From Flavobacterium sp. SUN052 (GTDB taxonomy: Bacteria; Bacteroidota; Bacteroidia; Flavobacteriales; Flavobacteriaceae), in NCBI RefSeq assembly GCF_028867935.1, contig NZ_JAPQNS010000002.1, positions 1-64,000 of the forward strand: DNA of 64,000 nt, written 5' to 3'. Below are positions 7,207 through 16,308 of the stretch, one piece after another. How positions within the stretch are numbered: position 1 is the stretch's first letter; the number at the start of each line of letters is the position of its first letter. The notes under the pieces were generated by a model that was not told the DNA's origin, ran no database searches, and worked only from the letters and a program-made list of their open reading frames with translations. A program made the position numbers and the translations under genes.

Positions 7207-10008
7207 ATGCTGAAGTCGCTGTATTCTATTCTACCCAAAGAGCGTATCAAAGACCGTCTTATCGACCGCTATGCCTACGCAAGTGATGCCAGTCATTTTT
7301 ATCTGATTCCCCAAGCAATTGTTCAGCCGATTTCCATTGAGGAAATCCAGAAGTTGTTCGAGTTTTCGCATCAGCACAACATCCATATCACCTTTCGGGC
7401 GGGAGGTACCAGCCTCTCTGGTCAGGGCGTAACCGATGGTCTGCTGGTAGATTTGAGTAACTATTGGCGACGGGTCATTCCCGAAAACCAGGGCGAAACG
7501 GTCCGTATAGAACCAGCAGTAATTGGGGCCAACGTCAACATCGCTCTGAAAAAGTATGGCCGCAAAATTGGCCCTGATCCCGCGTCAATCAATGCCTGTA
7601 TGATGGGCGGCATTTTGTCGAACAATTCGAGTGGTATGTGCTGTGGTGTTGTGCAAAACGCCTACCATACGCTAAAGTACATGACGTTTGTGTTGCCAAA
7701 CGGTCTCGTTTTTAACACCGAAAAACCCGACGATTATGATCGTTTTGTAGGTGAAGCCGCAACCATCGCTCAGGGCTTACTTCAGTTACGGAACGAGGTA
7801 CTGGACAATGCTGAATTGGTAGAGCGCATTCGGAAGAAATATCGGCAGAAGAATACCGTGGGGTATGGCATGAATGCCTTTGTCGATTTTGAACACCCAC
7901 TAGACATTCTTACACACCTGATTATCGGCGGGGAGGGCACGCTGGCTTTTATAGCCGAAGCCGTGTTGAACACCGTGCCCGACTTACCGTATAAGCTAAC
8001 GGCAATGCTCTACTTTGAGAGCCCCGAAGTAGCCTGTAATGCTATTCCAGCCTTGATTACAACCGGAGCTGCTGCGCTGGAATTCATGGACCGAGCCTCC
8101 CTCCGCTCGGTAGAAGACATGCCGGGTGTTTCGCCATTCTTGAAAACTTTACCACCTACCGCAGCCGCGATTTTGTGCGAGTTTCAGGAAAACACCAACG
8201 AAGGAGTCCTGGAAAAATACGAAAAAGCGAAGTCCACATTTGCCGGACTTCCCCTGTTGGCGGAGCCTATTTTCACGCAGGACCCTACCGAGCAAGCCAT
8301 GATGTGGAAAATCCGCAAGGGCATGTACCCATCTGTGGCGGGTATGCGCGCCAAAGGCACGTCGGCCTTGATGGAAGATTTCACCTTTCCGGTTGAGCGC
8401 CTGGGCGAAGCAGTAGTGGATGTTCAGAAGCTATTCGATAAGTATGCCTACGAAAACGGCATCATTTTCGGCCACGCCAAAGACGGCAATTTGCACTTTG
8501 TGATCTCCCAATCTTATGCAACGAAGGTCGACGTTGACCATTACGAAAAATTCAATGATGAGCTCTTCAATTTGGTATTGAACAAATACGACGGGGCCCT
8601 AAAAGCCGAGCACAGCACGGGTCGGGCGGTGTCAGCGTATGTGGAAGCTGAGTGGGGTACGGATGCGTACCAGATCATGAAGAAGCTGAAGCAACTGATT
8701 GACCCCACAAACCTGCTCAACCCCGGCATTATCATCACCGAGGACAAGTTCACGCACGTCCACAACCTGAAAGTGATGCCAATTATTGAGGAGGAAGTTG
8801 ATAAATGCATCGAATGTGGATTCTGCGAGCAAAGCTGCCCGAGTCGGGATATAACCCTTACGCCCCGCCGGCGGATTGGCGTTCGCCGGGCTATCAAACG
8901 CCTACACACCGCCGGAGACCTGGCTACCCGTGATGCCCTGCTGAACGATTACTCATACGATGGTCTCCAAACCTGCGCCACCGATGGTATGTGTGCCACC
9001 AACTGCCCCGTCGACATCAACACCGGGGATCTGGTGAAGCGCTTACGGCGCGAGAACCATTCTCCACTTCAGAATAAACTCGCGCTAACCGTTTCCAAAA
9101 ACTTCACGTTTGTTGAAACGACTACCCAGTTTGTGTTGAAAACGGGTTTTGCGTTGAATGGCCTGCTGGGCGAAAACTTCATGAAGAACCTGACCACAAC
9201 GGGCAGAAAAGTAGTTCCGGCCATGCCGTTATGGTCTAACTACATGAGCAAACCTCCGCAGGATGTTAGAGTTGAAACGCAGGTAGCAAAAACCCCGACC
9301 CCCCCTATCATTTATTTTTCAAGTTGCATTTCGCGGCTTATGGGGGGCGATATTATTCAGCACTTTCTGTCGGTGTGCAAAAAAGCGGGCATTCCGGTCA
9401 TTATGCCCACCGATGGCAAAGGAAGCTGTTGCGGACAGATTTTTTCGTCGAAAGGGTTCTCCGACGCTTACAAGTTTACGGCTAATCAGACCATCGAAAA
9501 ACTCTACGCTCAGTCGGAAGAGGGTAAATTCGCCGTGGTTATGGACGTTACCAGCTGCACTCAAACCCTGAAAAACTGCCGACCCTCCCTTACTGATGCT
9601 AACAAAGCCAAATTCGATGCCATGACATTTCTGGATGCCATCGACTTTGCTGCTGATCGGCTTTTGCCTCTGCTGACTATTTCGAAACCCAAAGATTCCA
9701 TTGTCTTTCACCCGGTTTGTTCCGCCCACAAGATGGGATTCTTACCCAAGCTACAGCGCATTGGCAAAGCCTGTGCCCGTCAAGCCGACATACCTGCTTT
9801 TGCCGGTTGTTGCGGTATGGGTGGCGACAAGGGTTTTTATTATCCCCAGTTAACCCGTGCCGCTACGAAAACCGAAGCGGGCGAAGTAAAACAGAAAGAC
9901 TACGACGGGTATTATTCCACCTCAAAAACCTGCGAGATGGCTTTATCTGAAGCTGTTGGCAAAAATTACGAATCCATCTTAACCCTTCTGGATGAAGTTT
10001 CCGCCTAA
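7207..10008 (+). CDS. FAD-linked 2-hydroxyacid dehydrogenase fused to Fe-S/CCG domains (GlcD-GlcF type)
   Basis: About 933 residues from the ATG at 7207; the frame also opens at a TTG at 7171, which I consider less likely. The N-terminal half is a PCMH-type FAD-binding domain (FRAGGTSLSGQGVTDG, and PDPASINACMMGGILSNNSSG) followed by an FAD-oxidase C-terminal domain (GHAKDGNLHF). Two 4Fe-4S motifs follow near residue 534 (CIECGFCEQSCPSR) and 600 (CATDGMCATNCPVD), then cysteine-rich CCG domains (GKGSCCGQIFSSKGF and CCGMGGDKGF). This architecture fits respiratory D-lactate, glycolate or 2-hydroxyglutarate dehydrogenases that pass electrons to quinone. The following aminotransferase gene, 13 bases downstream, makes glycolate to glyoxylate attractive; D-lactate is the main alternative. 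Confidence 0.9.
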   Translation: MLKSLYSILPKERIKDRLIDRYAYASDASHFYLIPQAIVQPISIEEIQKLFEFSHQHNIHITFRAGGTSLSGQGVTDGLLVDLSNYWRRVIPENQGETVRIEPAVIGANVNIALKKYGRKIGPDPASINACMMGGILSNNSSGMCCGVVQNAYHTLKYMTFVLPNGLVFNTEKPDDYDRFVGEAATIAQGLLQLRNEVLDNAELVERIRKKYRQKNTVGYGMNAFVDFEHPLDILTHLIIGGEGTLAFIAEAVLNTVPDLPYKLTAMLYFESPEVACNAIPALITTGAAALEFMDRASLRSVEDMPGVSPFLKTLPPTAAAILCEFQENTNEGVLEKYEKAKSTFAGLPLLAEPIFTQDPTEQAMMWKIRKGMYPSVAGMRAKGTSALMEDFTFPVERLGEAVVDVQKLFDKYAYENGIIFGHAKDGNLHFVISQSYATKVDVDHYEKFNDELFNLVLNKYDGALKAEHSTGRAVSAYVEAEWGTDAYQIMKKLKQLIDPTNLLNPGIIITEDKFTHVHNLKVMPIIEEEVDKCIECGFCEQSCPSRDITLTPRRRIGVRRAIKRLHTAGDLATRDALLNDYSYDGLQTCATDGMCATNCPVDINTGDLVKRLRRENHSPLQNKLALTVSKNFTFVETTTQFVLKTGFALNGLLGENFMKNLTTTGRKVVPAMPLWSNYMSKPPQDVRVETQVAKTPTPPIIYFSSCISRLMGGDIIQHFLSVCKKAGIPVIMPTDGKGSCCGQIFSSKGFSDAYKFTANQTIEKLYAQSEEGKFAVVMDVTSCTQTLKNCRPSLTDANKAKFDAMTFLDAIDFAADRLLPLLTISKPKDSIVFHPVCSAHKMGFLPKLQRIGKACARQADIPAFAGCCGMGGDKGFYYPQLTRAATKTEAGEVKQKDYDGYYSTSKTCEMALSEAVGKNYESILTLLDEVSA

Positions 10009-10021
10009 AACCGACACTATA

Positions 10022-11131
10022 ATGACCTACGCATTTAACCCGCCAACACGAGTACTCATGGGCCCAGGTCCATCTGATGCACACCCACGAGTGCTGAAAG
10101 CAATGGCAAGTCCCTTGATTGGTCACCTCGACCCGATGTTTGTAAGCATGATGGACGAAATAAAAAGCCTCGTTCAGCAAACCTTTCTGACTCAGAACGC
10201 CCTCACATTTGTGGTATCGGCCCCAGCCAGCGCAGGTATGGAGACGTGCCTGGTTAACCTGCTGGAGCCCGGCGACGAGTGCATCATTTGTGTCAACGGC
10301 GTTTTTGGTGGCCGCATGGTCGATATTGCACAACGGTGCGGAGCTACGGTACACCAGATCACCACCGAATGGGGCAAAATAACAGAGCCAGACCAGGTCA
10401 AAAAAGCCCTCAATGAACGCCCAGGGGTTAAACTGGTTGCTATTGTTCATGCCGAAACATCTACCGGAGCTTTACAGCCACTCGAAGAAATTAGTGATCT
10501 CGTGCATGAAGCGGGCGCCTTGCTGGTAGTAGACGCCGTAACCTCGTTTTGTGGGATGCCTCTCCGGGTTGATGACTGGAACATCGATGCCATTTATACC
10601 GGCACCCAAAAATGCCTGAGCGCCCCTCCTGGCCTATCGCCCATCAGTTTTTCGGAAGCCGCCGTGAAGGTGCTCGACAACCGAAAAACCAAAGTGCAAA
10701 GCTGGTTTTTAGACCTCACTATGGTGAAAAACTATTGGGCTGGAGCCAAACGCGCCTACCATCATACAGCGCCTATCTCGTCGGTTTTTGCCCTGCACGA
10801 AGCGCTGAACATTGTGTTGGAGGAAGGCCTGGAAGCTCGTTGGGCCCGGCATCAGGAAGTTCATCAACACCTTCGAACCCAGCTCGAAAAGAGAGGTTTC
10901 CGCTTTTTGGTCGATGAACAACACCGGCTTCCCAATCTCAACGCCGTTTTTCTGCCCGAAGGCATCGACGAAGCTCAACTGAGAAGCAAATTACTGGATC
11001 AGTTCAACATTGAGGTTGGCGGTGGTTTAGGTGCCTTTGCCGGTAAACTCTGGCGGGTTGGTATTATGGGCGAAAGCGCGACAAAAAATCACGTCAATAT
11101 GTTGACGAGTGCGTTGGATGAGTTGATGTAG
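10022..11131 (+). CDS. Class V PLP aminotransferase, alanine/serine-glyoxylate type
   Basis: A fold-type-I PLP enzyme of about 369 residues from the ATG at 10022. A longer in-frame start at 9992 would overlap the preceding gene. It has the family opening MGPGPSDAHPRVLKAM and GHLDPMF, the PLP-phosphate region SAPASAGMETCLVNL, VDAVTSFCG with the PLP-ring aspartate, and the Schiff-base lysine in YTGTQKCLSAPPG near residue 196. The family transfers an amino group to glyoxylate, giving glycine. Thirteen bases separate it from the hydroxyacid dehydrogenase, so co-transcription is likely. Its last 38 bases overlap the end of metX on the other strand. Confidence 0.9.
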   Translation: MTYAFNPPTRVLMGPGPSDAHPRVLKAMASPLIGHLDPMFVSMMDEIKSLVQQTFLTQNALTFVVSAPASAGMETCLVNLLEPGDECIICVNGVFGGRMVDIAQRCGATVHQITTEWGKITEPDQVKKALNERPGVKLVAIVHAETSTGALQPLEEISDLVHEAGALLVVDAVTSFCGMPLRVDDWNIDAIYTGTQKCLSAPPGLSPISFSEAAVKVLDNRKTKVQSWFLDLTMVKNYWAGAKRAYHHTAPISSVFALHEALNIVLEEGLEARWARHQEVHQHLRTQLEKRGFRFLVDEQHRLPNLNAVFLPEGIDEAQLRSKLLDQFNIEVGGGLGAFAGKLWRVGIMGESATKNHVNMLTSALDELM

Positions 11132-12152
11132 TCGGCAGCATGCCTGCTTCCGTCCATTTTCGGATGATTTGGCTCAGGGGTCGAAATTCGATCAAAAAAC
11201 CATCGTGACCATACAACGAATCTATTTCTTCGTAAGTCGCATCGGGAATATGCCGGGCCAGAAATTGCTGTTCTGAAGGAGGAAACAGCACATCGGAGCG
11301 AATGCCGACCACCAGTGTTCGCGCCCGAACCTGTTCGAGCGCTTTTAAAATACTGCCCCGGTTTCGGCCTACATTGTGCGAGTCCATCACTTTAGAAAGC
11401 GTCCAGTAGGTGAATGCATTGAACCGCGACACAAGTTTTTCGCCCTGATACCGCTGGTATCCCGACGCTTTGTAATTATCGATTTGTTCGTTGTTATCCA
11501 AGGCCTGCGTAAAACCGTAGGTATCGTAGTTCCGGTATGAAATAAGGGCTACGGCGCGGGCGGCTTTCATACCGGCAACCCCTGCATCTGCCCGGCGTTC
11601 GGTCCAGGTTGGATCGGCTTCAATTGCCATGCGTTGAGCTTCATTGAAAGCAATTCCCCAAGGAGAATGTACCGCATTGGTGGCAATCAATATCAGGTTT
11701 CCGATCAGACCAGGTTGCATAATGGCCCATTCTACGGCCTGCTGCCCTCCTACTGACCCGCCAATGCAGGTATGAATGCGTTCGATACCTAACTCCTGCC
11801 GGAGCAAATCGAGCGCACCAACCATGTCGCGGATGGTAATTGTAGGAAAATCGTGGTAAAACGGCTCATGCGTTTCGGGGTTTTCCGACAATGGACCGGT
11901 AGAGCCGTAGCACGAACCAATCACATTGGCACACACCACAAACCACTTGGCCGGATCATAGAATTTTCCGGGGCCTACCATACCGTTCCACCAATCGGTT
12001 GGGTCGGCATTACCAGTAAGTGCATGGCACACCCAAATCACGTTGGAGCCGTCGTCAGCGAGCGTTCCAAACGTTGTATAAGCCAATCGAAAGCCAGGTA
12101 GCGTGGCCCCAGCTTCGAGAGCAAACGAATATTTATAGTCGAAGTAATGCAA
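11094..12152 (-). CDS. metX: Homoserine O-acetyltransferase
   Basis: A 352-residue alpha/beta hydrolase-fold acyltransferase of the MetX family: homoserine plus acetyl-CoA to O-acetylhomoserine. Seen are CHALTGNAD, the nucleophile elbow GGSVGGQQAVEWA, VGIRSDVLFPP with the catalytic Asp, and YGHDGFLIE with the catalytic His. The tail (TTSTHPTHSSTY) is Thr/Ser/His-rich and is the part that overlaps the convergent aminotransferase gene. It lies 68 bases downstream of metY and is probably co-transcribed, so the SAM riboswitch ahead of metY should govern it too. Succinyl-CoA specificity cannot be excluded by sequence alone. Confidence 0.94.
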   Translation of the reverse strand: MHYFDYKYSFALEAGATLPGFRLAYTTFGTLADDGSNVIWVCHALTGNADPTDWWNGMVGPGKFYDPAKWFVVCANVIGSCYGSTGPLSENPETHEPFYHDFPTITIRDMVGALDLLRQELGIERIHTCIGGSVGGQQAVEWAIMQPGLIGNLILIATNAVHSPWGIAFNEAQRMAIEADPTWTERRADAGVAGMKAARAVALISYRNYDTYGFTQALDNNEQIDNYKASGYQRYQGEKLVSRFNAFTYWTLSKVMDSHNVGRNRGSILKALEQVRARTLVVGIRSDVLFPPSEQQFLARHIPDATYEEIDSLYGHDGFLIEFRPLSQIIRKWTEAGMLPTTSTHPTHSSTY

Positions 12153-12163
12153 GGGAGAAAAAT

Positions 12164-12218
12164 AGTAGCAGTGGGCAATGGCAGTGGGCAGGGCTTATTG
12201 CTACTGCCCACTGCTACT
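12164..12218. repeat. CAGTGGGCA palindromic repeat in the metY-metX gap
   Basis: AGTAGCAGTGGGCA (12164-12177) has its exact reverse complement at 12205-12218, with a further GCAGTGGGCA unit at 12181-12190. It fills most of the 68-base gap between the two genes and abuts the metY stop at 12221. Its CAGT-rich makeup relates it to the repeats at 4324 and 15173. In the transcript it would form a strong hairpin between the cistrons. Confidence 0.75.
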
Positions 12219-12220
12219 GC

Positions 12221-13528
<1,308 letters not shown>

Positions 13529-13551
13529 TTATGGTTAAGGTAAACTGATTA

Positions 13552-13661
13552 ACTTATAGTTCCCATCAGCGCCTTGCTGTGGGCAGGAATTAGCACCTTG
13601 CCTTGTTGGGTAGGTTGCCAGCGATTCGTAGAGCCTGATCTCTCCTCGCTTCTTTATAAGT
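13552..13661 (-). ncRNA. SAM-I (S-box) riboswitch upstream of metY
   Basis: Read on the - strand, P1 is closed by ACTTATA (13655-13661) pairing with TATAAGT (13552-13558). Between them are the S-box hallmarks: GCGAGGAGAGATCAGGCTC at the start, TGGCAACC in the middle, then AAGGTGCTAATTCC, and GATGGGAACTATAAG at the 3' side. These match the SAM-I core in order and spacing (about 110 nt). The 3' end of P1 lies only about 29 bases before the metY ATG, and no terminator hairpin or T-run is visible, so control at translation start or by P1 access is more likely than attenuation. Confidence 0.93.
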
Positions 13662-13706
13662 CAATAAAGTGCCGGAGTTGGTGGCACGTTGGTTGACTTG
13701 ATGGTG

Positions 13707-13737
13707 CAAGTATAAGGCCCAAAACGGTCGGGCGCAA
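13707..13737 (-). promoter_or_regulatory. Probable metY promoter
   Basis: On the - strand, TTG (13735-13737) is followed after 20 bases by TATACTTG (13707-13714), one mismatch from TAnnTTTG. It would start transcription about 40 bases ahead of riboswitch stem P1, as expected for a leader that must include the aptamer. Confidence 0.42.
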
Positions 13738-13830
13738 TAACTTTCACGAAAATCAATGGGAATGGTATCAGCCGTGTGCTATTGTTTTACCTTTGTTCTG
13801 AGACACCCGAATGGCTTGCCACCCCGATTT

Positions 13831-14157
13831 ATGAACGAAGTATATCGCTATAACCGCGACAATGCCCGCCGAAGCCCCGGCACTACAACTGTTAAAGACG
13901 CTATAAATCAATTGCTGAAGCATTACCAGCTTCAGTCCCGGTTCAACGAAACCTATCTGGAAGCATTCTGGGCTAAAATGATGGGCACCACCATCTCCTC
14001 GCGTACTAAACGCCTGTACGTAAAAGACCGGGTTTTGTACATTGAAATCGAGTCGGCCCCGCTTCGGAATGAGCTGGTGAATGCCAAAAGTAAAATGATC
14101 CTCCGCATCAACGAAGACATGGGAACCAGCGTTATCGACGATGTGGTTTTCGTCTGA
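13831..14157 (+). CDS. DUF721/DciA-like small protein
   Basis: About 108 residues from the ATG at 13831. The open frame reaches 13756, but the extra 25 residues are not family-like. The core reads VKDAINQLLKHYQLQSRFNETYLEAFWAKMMGTTISSRTKRLYVKDRVLYIEIESAPLRNEL, which is the DUF721 pattern (a helix, W at mid-domain, then a beta region with LYVKDRVLYIE). DciA proteins of this family assist loading of the replicative helicase in many bacteria; the short Bacteroidota forms are not well characterised. The stop overlaps the start of the next gene by one base (TGATG), indicating translational coupling to a potassium channel. Confidence 0.8.
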   Translation: MNEVYRYNRDNARRSPGTTTVKDAINQLLKHYQLQSRFNETYLEAFWAKMMGTTISSRTKRLYVKDRVLYIEIESAPLRNELVNAKSKMILRINEDMGTSVIDDVVFV

Positions 14158-15170
14158 TGAAACCCAGGACTACACCCAATAGCCAAACCCAAACGCGCCC
14201 GCTTCGGCTTCGGGGCCGCGACAGTGACCTTGTCGATCAGGAAGAGCAACGTCAGGATCTGGGTTTTGGTACCAAAATCAACCAGTCGTATTCCCGCTTA
14301 GTCAATAAAGATGGGAGTTTTAATGTTCAGCGCCGTCACGAAGGGTTCTGGAATCGGCTGAATGTTTACCACAAGCTGGTAACAATGGGTTGGTTACCTT
14401 TTCTGGGCTGGGTTTTCGTGTTCTATTTTAGTATCAATGTCTTTTTTGCCTGCATCTACCTGCTGGCTGGTGCCCAGAATCTAAAGGGTTTAGATGATCT
14501 ATCGCTGGGCGGAGCATTCTGGGGGGCTTTTTTCTTCAGCGCTCAAACAGTTACTACGGTTGGGTACGGACACATGTCGCCCAACGGGTTCCTGACGAGT
14601 AGCATTGCTGCTGTTGAATCGTTACTGGGTTTGCTGTTATTTGCTATTGCAACCGGCCTCGTGTATAGTCGGTTCTCCCGACCCGTGGCCCACATCCGAT
14701 TCACGAAAAACGCGGTTTTCGCTCCCTATCTGGATGTGAATGGGTGGATGTTCCGCATCATTCACGAACGGAATAATCAGTTAATCGATGTAGAAGTTGA
14801 AGTGTCGCTGTCGCGACTGGAAACCAAACCGAATGGCACGCGGTATCGACGCTATTACAATTTACCTCTCGAACGCAAAAAAGTATCTTTCTTCCCGAAT
14901 AACTGGACGCTGGTTCACCCTATTCAACCTGAAAGCCCGTTGCACGGCTGCACGCCCGAGCAGTTAGCTGAGTCGGACGCCGAGTTTCTGATTCTGCTTC
15001 GGGCTATCGACGATACGTTTTCTCAAATGGTTCATACACGATACTCATACCGATTTGACGAGATTTTGTGGGGTCGGAAATTTCGCCCCATGTTCAATAG
15101 CGATGCGCAGGGAGATGTTTTGATTGACCTCGACCAATTGGACGAAACAGACGAAGTACCATTAAATTAA
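14157..15170 (+). CDS. Inward-rectifier type potassium channel (KirBac)
   Basis: A 337-residue inner-membrane channel. An N-terminal cytoplasmic region leads into an outer helix near residues 80-105 (FLGWVFVFYFSINVFFACIYLLAG), a pore helix and selectivity filter TVGYG followed by H near 137, and an inner helix (IAAVESLLGLLLFAIATGLVYSRFSRP). The rest is the immunoglobulin-like cytoplasmic IRK domain, from ARFTKNAVF-like IRFTKNAVFAPYLDV through the acidic C-terminus. This is the classic two-helix KirBac layout at its usual length. The ATG overlaps the stop of the DUF721 gene. No link between the two functions is known to me. Confidence 0.93.
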   Translation: MKPRTTPNSQTQTRPLRLRGRDSDLVDQEEQRQDLGFGTKINQSYSRLVNKDGSFNVQRRHEGFWNRLNVYHKLVTMGWLPFLGWVFVFYFSINVFFACIYLLAGAQNLKGLDDLSLGGAFWGAFFFSAQTVTTVGYGHMSPNGFLTSSIAAVESLLGLLLFAIATGLVYSRFSRPVAHIRFTKNAVFAPYLDVNGWMFRIIHERNNQLIDVEVEVSLSRLETKPNGTRYRRYYNLPLERKKVSFFPNNWTLVHPIQPESPLHGCTPEQLAESDAEFLILLRAIDDTFSQMVHTRYSYRFDEILWGRKFRPMFNSDAQGDVLIDLDQLDETDEVPLN

Positions 15171-15172
15171 GT

Positions 15173-15255
15173 GGCAGTAAGCAGTGGCAGTCGGCAGTGA
15201 CTTACACATTACAACTTGCTGCCAACGCTACTGCATACTGCAACTGCTTACTGCC
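15173..15255. repeat. CAGT-rich palindromic repeat after the KirBac gene
   Basis: GGCAGTAAGCAGT (15173-15185) is exactly complemented at 15243-15255. Extra GGCAGT and CTGC units in between give a complex hairpin. It fills the gap between the channel stop and the ATG of the next gene. It is the third member in this window of the family also seen at 4324 and 12164. Confidence 0.75.
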
Positions 15256-15260
15256 AACTT

Positions 15261-16169
15261 ATGATTCCTCCTTTTCTTAAACCCGGCGATACGGTTGGGG
15301 TTGTGGCCCCCGCCAGTCACTTTGCATACAGTGACTTAGCCCCAGGGCTTGACATTCTACGCAACCAGTGGCATCTCCATGTGATTGAAGGAGAGAGTCT
15401 GAAAGCTATAGATGGCCCTTTCGCGGGTTCCGACGAACTGCGTAGCCGGGATATACAACGACTCTTCGACAATCCCAACGTACGGGCTGTTCTGGCAGCT
15501 CGCGGAGGATATGGCTGTTATCGCATTGCTGATGAACTGGATCTTACGGGTTTGATTCAGCACCCGAAATGGCTGGTTGGTTTTAGCGATGTGACCGTGC
15601 TGTTAAGCTTGCTAGTGCGTAACGAGGTGGCTTGTCTGCATGGCATTATGCCCCGTGGTTTTGCGAAAGACCCTACTGGCGAGTCGGTTGAGAACTTGCG
15701 TAAATGGCTTTTTGGTGAGCAACCAACTCCCTACCACATTCTGCCTAACGAACTGAATCGTGCTGGTGAAGCAACGGGCACCATGGTCGGTGGCAATATG
15801 ACACTGCTTATCAATTCCATCGATACACCCACTGACCTCGACTATCGGGGTAAAATTCTGTTTATCGAGGAAATTGACGAGACCTTATTCTCGCTGGACC
15901 GGATGATGCACCACCTTAAACGGTCGGGTCGGCTGGCCAGTTTGGCCGGTTTGGTGGTTGGTCAGTTTACCGACATGATTACGAGTTTGTCGCTACCTTT
16001 TGGGAAATCACCCTACGAAATTATAGCCGACGCCGTAGCCGATTACGATTTCCCAGTTTGCTTCGGATTACCCTCTGGGCACGACACGCCCAACTGGACA
16101 ATTCCTATGGGCGTACCTGCCCGGTTGTCAGTTAATGAAAGTGGCGGAACGTTGAGTTTTATCCTGTAA
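15261..16169 (+). CDS. LD-carboxypeptidase (peptidase family S66)
   Basis: About 302 residues from the ATG at 15261. The frame runs back to 15216, but that part is repeat-derived. Family marks are PPFLKPGDTVGVVAPAS at the start, LAARGGYGCYRI, the serine nucleophile in LVGFSDVTVLL, the catalytic glutamate in ILFIEEIDE and the catalytic histidine in GLPSGHDTPNW. S66 enzymes cleave the L,D bond of muropeptide tetrapeptides during cell-wall recycling. There is no signal peptide, so it probably acts in the cytoplasm. Confidence 0.93.
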   Translation: MIPPFLKPGDTVGVVAPASHFAYSDLAPGLDILRNQWHLHVIEGESLKAIDGPFAGSDELRSRDIQRLFDNPNVRAVLAARGGYGCYRIADELDLTGLIQHPKWLVGFSDVTVLLSLLVRNEVACLHGIMPRGFAKDPTGESVENLRKWLFGEQPTPYHILPNELNRAGEATGTMVGGNMTLLINSIDTPTDLDYRGKILFIEEIDETLFSLDRMMHHLKRSGRLASLAGLVVGQFTDMITSLSLPFGKSPYEIIADAVADYDFPVCFGLPSGHDTPNWTIPMGVPARLSVNESGGTLSFIL

Positions 16170-16308
16170 TCCTGTCGAAATAGATTTTTTTGCGGACTAC
16201 AAACCAATATTCTATTTGGATACGGATGTAGTCATTCATACAACTATATGTCGACAATGAGTAAGGAATACGTTTAATCTTTCTTTAATCGTAGTTCTCC
16301 TTCTCCGA

